DNA of 64,000 nt from Dichetophora obliterata (GCA_963920525.1 OY986436.1:31041574-31105573); one strand, 5' to 3'; shown: positions 36,330 to 49,814, counted from the stretch's first letter. Notes: a model not told the origin generated them from the letters alone. A program made the numbers and translations.

Positions 36330-36657
36330 CTGGCCATTTCAGCCCTTGGAAGGACTTTGACCGAGCTTCTATTGATCAATTGTGTTGAGCGTGTTATTAA
36401 ATTTTTGATCACAAATGACCGAGAACTGGACCTACGTGTTTTATGCCGACTCCGAACGGCTTATGTTCTCAAGAAGCTTTACATGGCAATTTGTACTCTC
36501 TGAGGTTTGCCATTGTCTGCAGAGAGATGACGACCGAACAGAAAAATTATTTCAATTGAAAAAACTTTCTGTCTGAGCTGGAATTGAACCCGGGCTACCG
36601 GTGTTCTTTAGCTTAGGAGCCACGCACTCTACCCACTAGGCTACGGCCGCCACGTAA
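36330..36657 (-). mobile_element. tRNA-derived SINE, tephritid type
   Basis: The head lies at 36657-36583 on the minus strand, with an A-box-like TAGCCTAGTGGG and a B box GGTTCAATTCC. The body contains 'CAATGGCAAACCTC', 'GCCGTTCGGAGTCGGC' and 'CACGTAGGTCC', blocks I recall from a SINE common in tephritid introns. It ends in an AT-rich tail toward 36290. No target duplication was resolved. Confidence 0.75.
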
Positions 36658-38673
36658 TAAAATAATAGTAATAATAAAATAGTATTCCTGTAAATATTTT
36701 GAATTTCCATCACAACATTGAAAATCATGAGCTCACTTGAAAAATTTCTACCCAGCTGCCATACGTCACGGTTTTGAGATCGGTGTCCCGCTGCACAGTA
36801 AAAAATGTCCCGGTTAAAAATATTGAAGGACAAATTAAAAGTGTATCAGTAAGAACTGAAAAAATTGTTTGCAAATGCGTGTAAAAGAACGAAGAATGGA
36901 AGTATTTTTTTAAATACTAAATTAAAAAAATCGAAAATAATTTTTTTTAAAACATTACAATTTTTTTTGCTGTTCCAGGACACAAAGGAAATGTAAAGCG
37001 AGTATTGTCACTGGTCTCCTAGCAATGGAGAAAGGAAGGAAAGTCCTGAAAGGCATTATGCAATGCAAATTTATTTATTCTATGACGTGCACAGAATTTT
37101 ATAACTGCGTTAAAAAGCAAAAGCATAACTTTGATAAAACAAAAAAAAAAACTGCAAAATATGTTTTGCCAAACCTTAATTATGAATAAGTCAAATCAAT
37201 ATTTTTTTTACCTTATGCACTAAATTAATGTTTCTATTTTTTTTTTAATAGATTTATAAATTATGTAAGTATGTATAACATATTATGTGTACCTGTAAAT
37301 TGTTTTAATTTATATTTTTTTAATAAACTGCAATTTATTGTTAAAATTGCGTATTTGTTTTTGGGTGCAATAATATAAAAAAAAAACGTGCAAAGTTTTC
37401 TCGGTCAAGTGCTGTAGACTTGTGGCAGTCAAGTCTAGAATGCAAAAAAAAAAAAGACTTAATTGAAACAGATTTTCTGTCTGAAGATAAGGTAAATATT
37501 AAATGTCATGAAGCAGTTTAAAATAATTGAATTAAAAAATTGTTTAAGTGCTTATAATTAGAAACTTTATCTCTCGCGATAAGGAAATAAGTTTAATATT
37601 TATATATATTTTTTTAGAATTATGCGATTAAGTTGCGACATGAACTGAATTGGCGTAAAGTAAAAATACGAAAATATTATTATAAAAAAAATATAAAAAT
37701 TTGCAAATATAGTTCTAATAAAGTATAAGTAAATTAAACATGACAAATGAAAATAATATATGGTGTTGTCATCAAAAATCATACAATAATAGCCTTCTAG
37801 GTCAAACATTTCTGAGCTTATCAACACTCTTTAAACTTTAGGGCTCATTTTACTTTGTTTATTATAACACTTAAACTTCACCTATTCTGATAATTTATAT
37901 ATGCTTCATATAAATATTCTACAGAACAATTAAGATAAGGAGCAATGATATCAAAAACTGTTTTGTTTAAGAACATTTTAAGTAAATACTTTATTTTTAT
38001 GCAGCACAAAAAAATATAAAAAAAATAAAAACAGTTTTGCCGAAACATTTAAGTTAAAACACATTATTATAAAATAACTAAATTTAACTTTAGTTACAAG
38101 TTTAACTTAAATTAATTATTATTTAGCAGTATTAGACTGGATTTCGTTCTTCTTTTCGAGCCCATCCGTTTTATTGTTTTTTTTTGTGCTTACGGAGCAC
38201 TATAAGAGAAGAGTAGAGAGCAACATGGAGTTTATTAAAACTCACGCAACATAACCGCGTGAAAACAAAGTGATTCAGCATTGCGTGGTATCTGGGATGA
38301 TTTCTTTAAGACTTAATGCTTTCATTATACGCAGGTATTATTAAGAAAAGACAAAGATAAGAGCTGTGGCATAAATATGATATTTTAAAACTTTTTTTCA
38401 TAAAAATTGGGCCAATACTTTTGATTTTTACTGGTAAAAGAAAATTTGATTTTTTTTATAATAGTATATACAGACATACTACTACGTCGAAAAAAACTCA
38501 AAACTCAAACTTAGAAGCTCAAAAGCGTTATATTTCTATTTTAAAAAGTGTTGTTTAATTTTAAAGTATGTACTAATTTATTCTCAGTGTAAGTAATATT
38601 AAAAAATAGTTAAAAATGAATTTTTTTGTTTGTTTTTAATTGCATCTGATTCTCCATAGGTGATATTAAAAAG
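36658..38673. other. non-coding AT-rich stretch
   Basis: No gene or recognisable element. Confidence 0.35.
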
Positions 38674-38986
38674 CAGTCCATTTCAGCCGGCGTAAAGATA
38701 TTTTGGTCCCGATCTATCGAAAAAAAATCAAAGTGCATTTTAATAAGGATACCTGTAACTATTACAACCTTTACTAGAATTATTAAGTTTGGCCCAATAG
38801 GAAAAATTTAGCAGGTCTTTTTAAAAAATGCTGTGATTTTCAACGCTTTGATCCCTGCAGCGGGGAAAAATTGTAACCAAACCTTATTATACAAGTTAAG
38901 GTTGTCATAATCTTATTAGTATGCACTTTGATTTTTTTTCGATATATTTGGACCAAAATATCTTGACACCAGCTGCAAAGGACTAC
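38674..38986. mobile_element. small foldback (MITE-like) element
   Basis: Bases 38674 to about 38790 match the reverse complement of about 38875-38986. Blocks shared are 'AAGATATTTTGGTCC', 'TATCGAAAAAAAATCAAAG' and 'AATAAG'. Arms are about 110 bp with a roughly 85-bp loop. Non-coding. Confidence 0.7.
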
Positions 38987-39357
38987 TTGCACTTTTAAAA
39001 AAATGTACTTTGAAAAAGTTTTTATTTTATTTACGTCAATTTTTTTTAAGTTTCTTTGTATTGTAGTCTTTTCACAATAAATATCAACGCTAGTTGAGTT
39101 CGTTTAAACGTTTTTACACCATAGCTTCTGAACCCTTAAAGAAAACTCTTTCATTTCATATCTTTGGAAAGGTAATGGAACGTAAAAAAATTAATTAAAA
39201 AACATATAACATATTGGTTAAAAAATTGTTTGAAACATTTTTTAAATTTTGTGTGAAAAATCATGCATTGATATTAAAGGCATTGTGTTGAATTTTAAAA
39301 CGTGATGATTTTTCCAGTGCATAAATTAATTTTGATCAATATTTTGTAATCAATATT

Positions 39358-39708
39358 TTGAAACAGACAAATCAACCTGTAATATTTATGTATCCATATG
39401 TAACAAGCCGATTCCTGAAGATTGGTGCAACGTTACCGATTTCAGTCGCTTTAAGCAAACCCTCGTTTTCGTCGGTTCGAAGACCCAAAACATGCATGAA
39501 AAGTAAAACTGGAGAAGAGGTTCTCAATAGGTTAGCTCTTCTAAATGTTTACAAAGATCTGACCAGGGAAGAAATTTTAAATGCATTAGCCCAAAAAAAA
39601 AAATACATACTATTATTGTATATAACATAAAAAAAATATTGAATAAGTCTAAAAAAAAACAAATAAAAACCCCCCCGAAATTTTTTTTTTTGGGTACGCG
39701 CTTGGCTG
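39358..39708 (+). pseudogene. hAT transposase 3' scrap and terminus
   Basis: The frame reads 'RFLKIGATLPISVALSKPSF', then 'EEVLNRLALLNVYKDLTREE', the hAT C-terminal dimerisation region with the otherwise conserved serine/arginine pair degraded. It is followed by a C-run and 'GGGTACGCGCTTGGCTG', ending at 39708, consistent with a hAT 3' end. The 5' terminus was not found. The element appears to have landed in the dispersed repeat that continues at 39706-39925. Confidence 0.6.
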
Positions 39709-39925
39709 TGACAATTGTGAAAAGAAAAAAGTTTAAATTTTGAAAAAAAATTTAAATTTAATGTATAATTGGCACTATACATTAAATAAATCGGAATTCA
39801 AAACAAAAGTGCAGCCAATATCAAATAAAAAAATTTTGCATTTTTCCGTTCTCTACCCAGCTCAAAAGAAGTCAACATTCTGTAAATTCTGGTCAGAATC
39901 TAAAAAATTCTGCATTCTGTAAAGA
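39706..39925. repeat. dispersed repeat, copy B
   Basis: Matches 16387-16705 in order, including CTGTGACAATTGTG, GGCACTATACA, AAAAGAAGTCAACATTCTG and the final 'AATTCTGCATTCTGT'. It starts exactly where the hAT end stops. Confidence 0.6.
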
Positions 39926-41394
39926 CAGAATTGATCCAGGTCCCAATGAAATAAAAATATATTAATTTTTTTAAATTGTTAAAATTTAAATAAAAAAATA
40001 TATTTAACAGATTAGTTTTGATGATTGATTAGATCGATTTAAATTAGAATGTGCTTATTTAAATTTAATATTCAATTTTCTTTTTTATTATTTGCTTAAG
40101 CTAAGGTTTGAACTACATTCTCTGTTGTCATATCAGTTGCCAGTGAAGCACACATTCTCGGATAAGAGTTAGAAAATTTGAATTTAGCAACAATTTCGTT
40201 GTTCGCTTTAAGAGAAATTTCTTTAAAACATAAGCTTAACTGCACTTTTAAAATTCTGGAAATACATCTATAATGTGTCAAAAAAAGTTTTTATATATAT
40301 TATAAAAACTCGCTATTTTAATTCTAAATTAAAAAAAAATTGTGTAATGATAATTTTTTTGATCATTCCAAAATAAACAAAAATTTGTATTTCAAAACCG
40401 AACATAGCTTTATAAATGGTACGAAATTTTATTAACAGTTTTTAATAGAATTAAAAAATAATTAAAAAATATTTTCATAATCAAAGTTATTTTATTATTA
40501 TCTGGAATAATGTTGCTAGATATTCTTAGTTGTTTCGTTGAGAAATCTTTTCAAAATAATTTTATGCAAATAATAATATGATACGTTACGATACATGCGA
40601 TACAATACAGATTTTCTCACAAATTTTTTTAAGTTTTTTTATTTAATTGTAATAGAAAAACATATAAAGTGTAATTCAGGACCATAAAAATTTAAAACCG
40701 AAAACAAAATTTATTTAAACTTTGTATTGTACCAGTATTTTTTATACGTTTTTAATTCACACTTTCGTTAAAATTTTTCAACTTTTTTCACCATTTTTAA
40801 ACTTTTGTTGCCATTCAATATGTTTGTTGCCGTTTTTTAAAAATTCAAATTGAGATCAGCTCTAAGTATTCCCAAAATATAAACATTTTTTTCCTATTAT
40901 GGAGGTTTAAAAAAATTTTGATGGAAATGTCCATATGTTGCTTTTATCTATAGTAATAAAACTCATTTTATTTATTTAATTATTTAGTTAAATGTAAGCG
41001 CTTGCAAGAATAAACTTATAATTAAGCACCGATTACATATATGGCGATAATATCAACACAAAAATATGAGATATAAAACATAATCTTGAATAAAATTTAA
41101 AGTAAAAATTACATATGGGAAAAAGTTAAAACATTAACAATTTTTAAAATTGGACCAAGGAAATAACTGAGATTTATAACAAATATAAATAATAAGACAA
41201 ACAAAAAACTAAAAAACGGGGAAAAATTAAAAGAATAATATTAAAAGGAGAGTAAAGGAGAGAAAAAAAAGAAAACGAAATAGTATAGCTTAAGTTAAAG
41301 TGAAGACAAATAATCTGATAGCTTAGATTAAAACAAGGTTGCATAGCAAATCCGCTGTAAAGAGAATAGAAGCGAGTTCAAAAGACGTATAGAA
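39926..41394. other. very AT-rich non-coding stretch
   Basis: No gene was recognised. Confidence 0.35.
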
Positions 41395-41396
41395 TT

Positions 41397-42672
41397 AAAA
41401 AAAACTGCCGTTCTGATGCCAAGCTAAAAGTTTGTTACTCAATAAATATTTGTTTGTCTGTTTGTACATAAGCGATTCAAAAACTTTCGATAAATATGGA
41501 AAAATTGCTATTGGGCGGTAATCGTTTCCAGTTTTAGGAATGGGAATTATTTTGGCTTGTTTCCAAATAGCGGGGAATTCTGATTTAGTTATTATTGTGT
41601 TAAAAATGTGTTTAATAAATGGTAGCAGTACGGGTAGAAGTGCTTTGAAAAACTTTGGACGAATTCCATCGAAACCGACAGCATTAGATTTGATTTCTAA
41701 GCAACTTCTCACTATCTCGGCATCTTCAACACGTTGGAAGCTAAAAGATGAGTTTGAGCTATTTGATCTTTGAAGGTAACGGTTGAAGTTACCATTTGGC
41801 ATCGGCATGGGAATATCAATAAATTTATTATTTAGATCCTCAACATTTACGATGGTATCAATTGGCGGAGAAGTTCCACCAACTCCGATTTGCCAAATTA
41901 TGCTCCACTTCTTTTTGCAGTCTATTGCCGAACTAAATTTAGTTTCATAGTATGTAAACTTGGCAACCTTCACCGCCCTGACTACATCTTTTCTATATGT
42001 TCGGAAAATAGTATATCGTTATGGTGTTTTAAGACGCTTCCATTTGCTGTATGCTATATCACGTTTCTTGATAAGACTTTTAATCGAATTTGAAAACCAG
42101 GGCCTATCATTATGTTTGAGTACTTTAGTCTTAAGTGGGACGTATTTTTCAAACAAAGTGTTGACATTAAGTTGTAAGAAATTCAACTGATCATTAGCTG
42201 ATAGCATGGAAAAAATTTCTGTCCAGTCGATAAAATTTAGCTCTACCTGGAGTGAATTATAATCAACATTTTTAAAATCGCGATAAGTTATTTTTTGTTC
42301 AGGTACAACCAGCTGGAAATCATAGCAGAGGAGAATTAGGTCGTGTTTGGAAAAAACGGGAGCAGAAAGTTGGTCATAGAGTAGAACTTTGTCACTATCA
42401 CCGACAAAAAAGAGGTCTAGCAAAGTATTACGACTTTCGGAGAAATGCGTAGGTAAAGTGCAGTTAGGCGACGTAAGACCAAGAGAACACATGTCTTCAG
42501 CTAAACGAGTTTCTACCAGTAAATCACTATTGAAATCACCACACATTATATCATCAAAAGAGTTTGCCACCGACACTATTTTTAGTAACAAGTTTTCTGA
42601 ATTTGTATTGCGATTTGGCCTATAGACTGCGCCAACAAGCAGTTTCTTCAATTCATAAATAACTTCAACAAA
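41397..42672 (-). pseudogene. LINE (Jockey/CR1-like): endonuclease C-half plus RT N-terminus
   Basis: One continuous minus-strand frame runs from 42672 to about 41397, broken only by a single TAA at 42019-42021. The first part is the C-terminal half of an apurinic-type endonuclease ('LVGAVYRPN', 'DDIMCGDFNSDLL', 'LLDLFFVGD', 'FSKHDLILL'). The second is the start of the reverse transcriptase ('NAVGFDGIRPKFFKALLP', 'FPAIWKQAKIIPIPK', 'YRPIAIFPYLSKVFESLM', 'LLAWHQ'). The RT active site is missing. Upstream coding is replaced by a (GTTT)n tract at 42674-42702 and downstream coding by unrelated AT-rich sequence, so both ends are truncated. Confidence 0.85.
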
Positions 42673-42673
42673 T

Positions 42674-42702
42674 GTTTGTTTGTTTGTTTGTTTGTTTGTT
42701 TG
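42674..42702 (+). repeat. (GTTT)7 microsatellite at a LINE breakpoint
   Basis: About seven GTTT units directly abut the truncated endonuclease coding of the LINE. The frame through it gives TNKQ repeats that are not protein-coding. Confidence 0.85.
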
Positions 42703-45700
42703 GCCTTTATACAAATCTTAACGGCTAATCGGATTTTGCTCAATCTAGGTATACCTATTAAGTAAATCCTAACTTAAAATGTAACATACTTAGTTTTGAC
42801 ACGCCCTCTGTGAAATTTTTCAACTATCGGTAATTTTGTTAATATAAAACTTTTTACCATCGCAGATTTTTGGGTATTTAATTTTAAAAATTTTTTGTTA
42901 TTTTGACATTAAAAGCACTCACATTTCTTAAAAATTGGAGAAATTTTCAGTACAACGACTTTTTCATAAAACATCGTTACCTAAGAATGAGAAAAAACGA
43001 CATGAAAAATCAAAATTTGGTCTTTCGATGCAAATATCTCCGCTGTCCATTAATAAAATTCATTTAAATTTTTTTTTTCAAAAGTTCAATAAAAGCGCTC
43101 CACAAAAATAATTTTAACTGTACCGTTAAGTCAGTGTGCATATGTTTTATGATTATGTAAAAAAAGGTCCAAAATATTGACTTTTTACTCAAAAATTGAA
43201 ATAACTGAGTTTTGTTTTAAAATTCTCTTTATAATTTAATTACGAAAATTTTGGTTTATATAAAGTTCCTCATAGTATCCTACTAACTTTTTCCCATCCC
43301 CGCCCCTCCTGTTAAATTTGTTTTGTTGAGATGGCTCTCATTTTTCTCACTATTGTTTCACCTTTGTACCGACCAGCTTAATGTACCGACATATAAAAGA
43401 CAGCGAAATTTTGACATTTTAACTCTCCAATCATGATTGTAAGCTTGGCTGCATTGAACACATTTTAAGGGTAAGTAGCGTACCAACCGAAAGTACGCTG
43501 AAAAGAATGCTGGAAAATGTTATAAATTAGACGTAAGCACTGCATTACCAACACGGTTCAATATTCTAGAAATGTCGGTAACTGTTACTCAATTTAGTTC
43601 TTTTCGCACACAGGTTAAATTGCAGTAAAAAACATAATGGCACTTCTTGCACTGTTCTTGCAGTTTTTTCAACTAGATTTATGTCGATCAACTCTTTACG
43701 TCGATAATACTGAAACAGGTTGCTGTATATACTATAATTGGAAATTAAAAAGCGTCTGCTTTCTTAACTTACACCTTTTTGCTAATTTACATTAAGAAAC
43801 AACTGTACAATTTTTTGCATAGAAAAGAATTTCTGAAGATTTAAGAAAATGCATCAACTATCAGACTCAGATTATTTAATTTTTTATTTTAGACACAAAC
43901 CAATTGTTATTTTTCAACTGGAAAAACTACTAAAAAATTTAGAAAGATTGGTGTCCATTTTCCATTTTTTACAAATTTGTTTCCCATAAGCGAAGTGCAA
44001 ATAAAATGTTTACTTGTAACCAGTAAATTCTGTTTAGAACTAAAAAACAGTTTTTGATTGTGAAGAAACAGTGATAAAATTATTCCTTCGTTAAAAAAGC
44101 ACGGTAAATTTTTTAACTAATATTTTTATTGTAGTCTCAAACTTAAATTCAACATGTTTTTACAAAATTCCAAAGTTTAAAAAACACTAAGTCGAGAAGT
44201 GTATATTAAAATGTTTATATAAATTGCTCTCGAGTTACACCGGGTATATTAGATAGTCTTAAATACGCACTCTGAGTTCGAAATTCGGTTAAGTCAAATT
44301 AAAATCTCGCCTAAAATGTCTCAAAATTCCATAAAAATTAGTCATATGTATTGTAATATATAAAATGTTCATTTAAAATTGGAGCTTAACTATGAGCAAA
44401 CATTTTAGGTAAAATATTAATTTTCCTGTATGTAAAAATTTTAAGAATTTTACCGTTCTAATAAGACATTTTTAGATTGATTTAGAGATTTTTGTTAATA
44501 GCAAATAATAATATTTTTTAATAACATTATTACTTTATGGACTTATAGTCAAATTTAATTTACCTTTGATGAACACTTTTTCTTACAACAAGTATTTTAA
44601 CAAGTACGAAAATATATTGTTAAAGTTTACATTTTTGAAAATTAATCAGAAATATCTATAGAGGCATCAGATTTATATTACTACAATTTTATTTTATCAC
44701 CAATAAGAAATTGAAGTATCAATTAGCGTGGTTAATTTGTCTCATCATAATCACTCAAAAACGCGGTTTTGAGTTTTCCCTGTTGTAACTTCTTTTGCAT
44801 CTTATATGACAGTATAGACTTTTTTTAATACTGGGTTCAATTAAAATACTGACTTATCTTTAATACTTTAACTGTCGCATTAAAAGTTCACAAAAAACTT
44901 TTTTGCGAGTTGAAAGTGTGTGAAGTGGTTGTATTACATTCATTAATAAAAACGCTTGCTCAAACATAACACTCTAGCATTCAATAGCCACGTTAGGCTT
45001 ATCATAAATGTGTTTGCATTTGCAGTTCGGTATGATATGTATGTACTGTGTTTATTTGTATACCTTTGTAATTAGCTTTTCAAATTTGATAACTACTGGA
45101 AAATTATGACCAGCAAATGCCAGTTGAAACAGATAAACAAAACATACTGACGACAGACGACTGGCAAATGTTCAGAGTTAATGCGACAACTGATTGAATT
45201 AAATGATACCGTTACGTGTGACACCGCATTGTTACCATGATTGGAATTAATTAACGCATAAATGCACCACTTCATGTTATTATTGCTAAAATTCAATTTA
45301 ATTTCAATATTACATAAATGAAATAATTGAATATAGTTTGTTCGATTATCAAAATATTTTAGAAATAAAAAGTGCTGTTTACTGGAAATTTTCAATATGA
45401 TATAATTTATAAGCTAAATTGGTAATTGGCAATGAAATCAAAAATTATTAAATACATTTTCAATTTCAACAAGTTACTTAAGTGGAAACACTTGAAATTT
45501 AATAATCATCAGTCAAATCAGCAAAGTATTTTAAAGCTGTTAGTGAGATATCTAATCGTAAGTGTCCCACTCTTAACTTTAAATTTATTAGTTGATTTTG
45601 ATAAGTACGCCTTTTTTATTTGACGTGCATACAAAGAGCTTATAAACTTTACTTTGTTTACATAAAACAGCTGATAGGTCTTTGGTTTTGACTAACAGCA

Positions 45701-46360
45701 TTTAAGAAGACATTAATAAGACAAGTAAAGAGTTTAAACATTTTTTCGTTAACACGTTCGCTGCCATCATAGAAAAGAAGTTAATATAAGAGTGCCAACA
45801 GATTTTTTTTTATGTTAATGTGATGTTTATGTGTTTAATTTTCATACTGTGTCTATTGTTTTAAACTGGTGGTCGTAGCAAATGCCACATGCATTTCTGT
45901 TGTATGGGCTTTGTGTGTATCTGGTTATGCACCACGCAACGAAGCTTAGAAAAATATAGATAAAAACAGAATCGTAGCTCACAACCTTAATATAAACGTG
46001 TAACAAATAAAAAGTTCAATTTAATTTTGAACTTACGTCGCTCTACGGTTTTGTAACAGCCAGTGTTGTCTATCACAATCGTGGTAGATCTACCACTTTT
46101 TTGGATTCTACATTATTTAAAATTTTCAAGTGACAACACTGGTGATATCAGCATTTTCATAGCAACATATCAATTCACCTTGAAGACGGGGGAACATTTG
46201 ACTTTTTTTAGTTACAATAGGTCTAAATAAGAAAAATAAAATTTTGTGTCTGTATGTTGACAAGATTACAGCCATAATTTTAATTCCATTGTAATAAAAT
46301 TAAGTATTTGAGCATGTTTCTAAGATATAAAGATCAAGATTGAAAATTAACCCTATCGGA
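42703..46360. other. non-coding AT-rich stretch
   Basis: No gene. An 80-bp palindromic unit at about 46060-46145 has inverted ends AGTGTTGTC/GACAACACT, possibly a tiny hAT-like MITE, without a matching target duplication. Confidence 0.35.
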
Positions 46361-46365
46361 TTAAA

Positions 46366-46680
46366 AGCATGCCTATCTCCCATACAAAATAACTTTATCA
46401 AAACGGTAAATCTCTTTAAATTCTACAAAACTAAATATATGAACTGAAAACTGACTGAAATTTTGTATATGAGCTTTGTTTTTTCATCGGATGAAAATCA
46501 TGCCTACCTCCCATACAAAGTGACGTTATCAAAATTGTAAAATTTCTTAAAATTACATAATAATTAATACACGGACTTTAAAATCTTCACATAAGTTTTG
46601 ATTTTTGTTATGCATTCTGAGTTCGAAATTTCTTACAACCAAATATAAACTCTTTCTACCTCCCATACCAAACGACCTAG
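46366..46680 (+). repeat. diverged tandem repeat, about 130-150 bp unit
   Basis: The motif 'ATGCCTATCTCCCATACAAA' at about 46369 recurs as 'ATGCCTACCTCCCATACAAA' at about 46500 and as 'TTCTACCTCCCATACCAAA' at about 46651. The following TTATCAAAA-GTAAA segment is also shared by the first two. Non-coding. Confidence 0.6.
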
Positions 46681-47148
46681 TGGCTGCAATTGGCTTGATT
46701 TGATAATAGCGGCTGCAGTTCTTTTGCAAAAAGTTTAATAGTTTCTAAAACGCACATCATTGCATAACAAAATCTAAAAAACTTAATAACAGTCCATATT
46801 AAAAGAAAATCATAATAACATGACAACAGAACACAACAAAATAAACTTTAACTCCACATGTATAGACAAATATTGGAATTTTTTGATACATTTTTTAATT
46901 AACACAAAAAAATTATCTAATAAATTTTTATGGCGTTAACAATAACCTGTACCCTTACCATTAAAAAAATTTTCATAAAAGACTTTATTTATATAAAAAT
47001 TTTTTATAAAAATGTTGAAAAATTACAAATCTCCACAGCGCGCTAAAGAAAACAACAAAAAAAAATTATGTTTGACAGCTTGTAACTTTTGAACAAGTAC
47101 ACTTAAAGCATTAGTTTTTTTTTGCTTGTGACGAAGAATTTTATTTAC

Positions 47149-47872
47149 TTAAGGTATAATATACATGTACAAAAACCAATAGCTTGTTTTAAAACATTTT
47201 CTTGAGGTACAAGGAGTTGTTATATTTTTTGAAATTTATGCGGGTTATTGTACATAAAAACAACTTTAATAAATTTTTTTTTATTTATAGCAATTTTCTG
47301 GCTTTTTTTAGAGGTCACTAAAAATGAAATTGAAAAAAAGAACATCCAGAACTGTTCGATGAATATGGCCTTTCCCATGTATCTGACACAAACAAATCAA
47401 ATGTCATTTTAAAATGTAGGTCAATTATTGAGCATTCTTCTTACGAACGACCCTCGGGGGGTTTTTTTTAAATTATAGTGAAAGTTTGAGTAAAAAGTTA
47501 AAAAATAGATCTTTGCGCGCTTTTTTGTCAATTAAAAATAAATAAAAGGAAATAGGTACTTGAATTTAGGTGGGATGCTTAAAAGATAAAATTAGGAACA
47601 AAATGCAATAAGATTTATTGAAATTGAAGCAATAAATTTTGAGTTATTTATCGAACCGTTTTAGATGTTTTTTTTTCAATTTCATTTTTAGTGACCTCTA
47701 TAGAAAGCCAGAAAATTGCTAAAAAAATAATTTTATAAAATATTTTTTATGTACAATAACCTGTATAAATCAAAAAATATAATAAAATATATGAGGCACT
47801 CCTTGTACCTCAAAAAAATGTTCGAAAACAAGCTGCTGTTTTTCCATTTCTACACGTATATTATACCTTAAA
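47149..47872. mobile_element. inverted-repeat element with roughly 190-bp arms
   Basis: Bases 47149-47340 match the reverse complement of 47667-47872. Shared blocks are 'TAAGGTATAATATAC', 'TTGAGGTACAAGGAGT', 'GGTTATTGTACATAAAAA', 'AGCAATTTTCTGGCTTT' and 'AGAGGTCACTAAAAATGAAA'. The core of about 325 bp has no coding sequence. Family and target duplication are unresolved. Confidence 0.78.
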
Positions 47873-49814
47873 ACCAGTATCCAAAAAGTTCGTAGCTGCG
47901 ACTTGATTTTTATAATTTTAAGTAAAAAAAAAACTCAATACCCATGTGTGTGAAGCCCGCGAGTTATGGGAAAACATAAGTAGATGACCACTGTTCCAAA
48001 GCTAAGCACAATGCCCTGTATGTAAACTTTTGTCGCATTAAGTTTATCATATTATTCCAATTTTTTGTTGTTGTGTGATCTAAAAAACATCTGTAAAGAA
48101 ACTACATACATCATGTTTCATTATGTTTCTTAATTGTTTTAGATATCAAAAATTCGATTATGTAAGGACCCTTCGCCAAATAAGGCCTAAGCCTTAATAA
48201 GGCCCGATTTCTAATACGCACATTTATTGCATTCCCTGCAAAATGATTTTTTGCACGTTTGAACATGTTTATATCTGCATCACGATCCAAAAAAAAATTA
48301 AGTCAGCGGCAGCGTCAACAATGTGGTTGATGTAATATTGTGCTCGCAGTAAAAGTCCGTTATTCTATGAATTAACTATTGCCTATGTCCAGCTTTGAAT
48401 TAAAAATCAAGAGAGGTATTTTAACGAAAACAATCGAGATTAATTGATCAAATCTAACTGTGGTGTATTCCGAGAAAAACTTGATTAATGAAATTATATT
48501 GAGAGCGCCTAAAAAGGCCCAAACATATTTTTTCTTTCCGGCTTTCTTTTTCCGATCTCATGTCCACACCTAAATCTACCTGGCAGAAAAAAAATACGAA
48601 AAAGAAAGCCCTCAACTATAAAGGTCAGCGAATTACCAAAATTTTCTTAAAAAAGCCAGAGTAACTTTATTTTAATTTTCAAAATGAACTTTTGGCAATA
48701 AAAGTATTTTTTCGAAAAAGTTTTTATAAAAAAAAGCTATGAATAGCATTTATGTTTAGTATAAATGTAAACCAACATTTGTAATAACAATATGTGTTCT
48801 TATTTTATTATTTTCTGACTGTTTTGTTATGTTTCTAAAACCGTTATATATTGGGCCTTATTTAGATATGGTGTTCCTAATATTATAATATGGCAAAAAT
48901 CAGACCTTTTTAAAACCTTCTGAGCTGGATATATTTTTTACTTTTTCATGCTTTATTTTTATGTTTTTGAAAAAAGAATTGAATAAACAAAAATACAAAA
49001 TTGCAAAAATAAGTTTAAAAAAACCCGTTTCTCTTCTGTCTGGTAAAAACCGTTAGGTTGGCCTTATTTGGGTAACTTACCTTATGTGGACTTTTGTCGG
49101 CCACTCTATATAGTTAGATTAAGATTTTTAGATTAATTCTTTCTGATTTACAGAATGCTTTGATTACCTTGTATTTACCAAAGAGCTTACATTTTGTGTG
49201 ATTTAATTTTAAAATTTTTAAATATCTTCTCGAATGTCTTTGTTCTTGTGTAGACTTTTTTAAAAACTAGAACAAAATAACTCAATAAATAATACATGAA
49301 TTTGCACAACAAGTATTTGTTGTTTTCTTAGACTACAGAACTATTGAATTTTAGTGAACTATTGAACACTTTAAAAAATTCCCATGCATTCGTGCAAGTA
49401 AATTTAAAAGATTTGTGGAAATATGATGGTATCAAAATATTTCCTATTGAACATGTTGCATAGTGTTGATGCCAATGTTATAATGTTATTTTTTGTGCTA
49501 GACAGAAAAGCTTTACTAATGAAAGCTTCATGTAAACATACATTATAACCAACATGTTAAACAAAAGCTCGAGATAGCAGTTTATTCTATGTTAATTTGA
49601 AATTACTACAAAATAAAATATAACAGTGAAGCAAAGCTCTTCGAAAGCTTTATTGTACGAACTCTTGTGACAATATTTTGTACTTATTGCATCGAACGAT
49701 TTGCCTTTTTTTAATTCTCACCAAAGCTTTTGTGCTTTCGCATTTTACTATGTAGACAATAAAAGTGAAACTAAAACAAATCTGGAAGAAAAACAAATGC
49801 ATGGGAAAACAAAA
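47873..49814. other. non-coding AT-rich stretch
   Basis: No gene. The motif CCAAATAAGGCC at about 48175 and its near-inverted form at about 49065 hint at a decayed roughly 0.9-kb inverted-repeat element, weakly supported. Confidence 0.35.

Noticed and set aside
36583..36657. True tRNA gene
   Set aside because: Has A and B boxes but is continuous with a SINE body and lacks a proper cloverleaf by eye.
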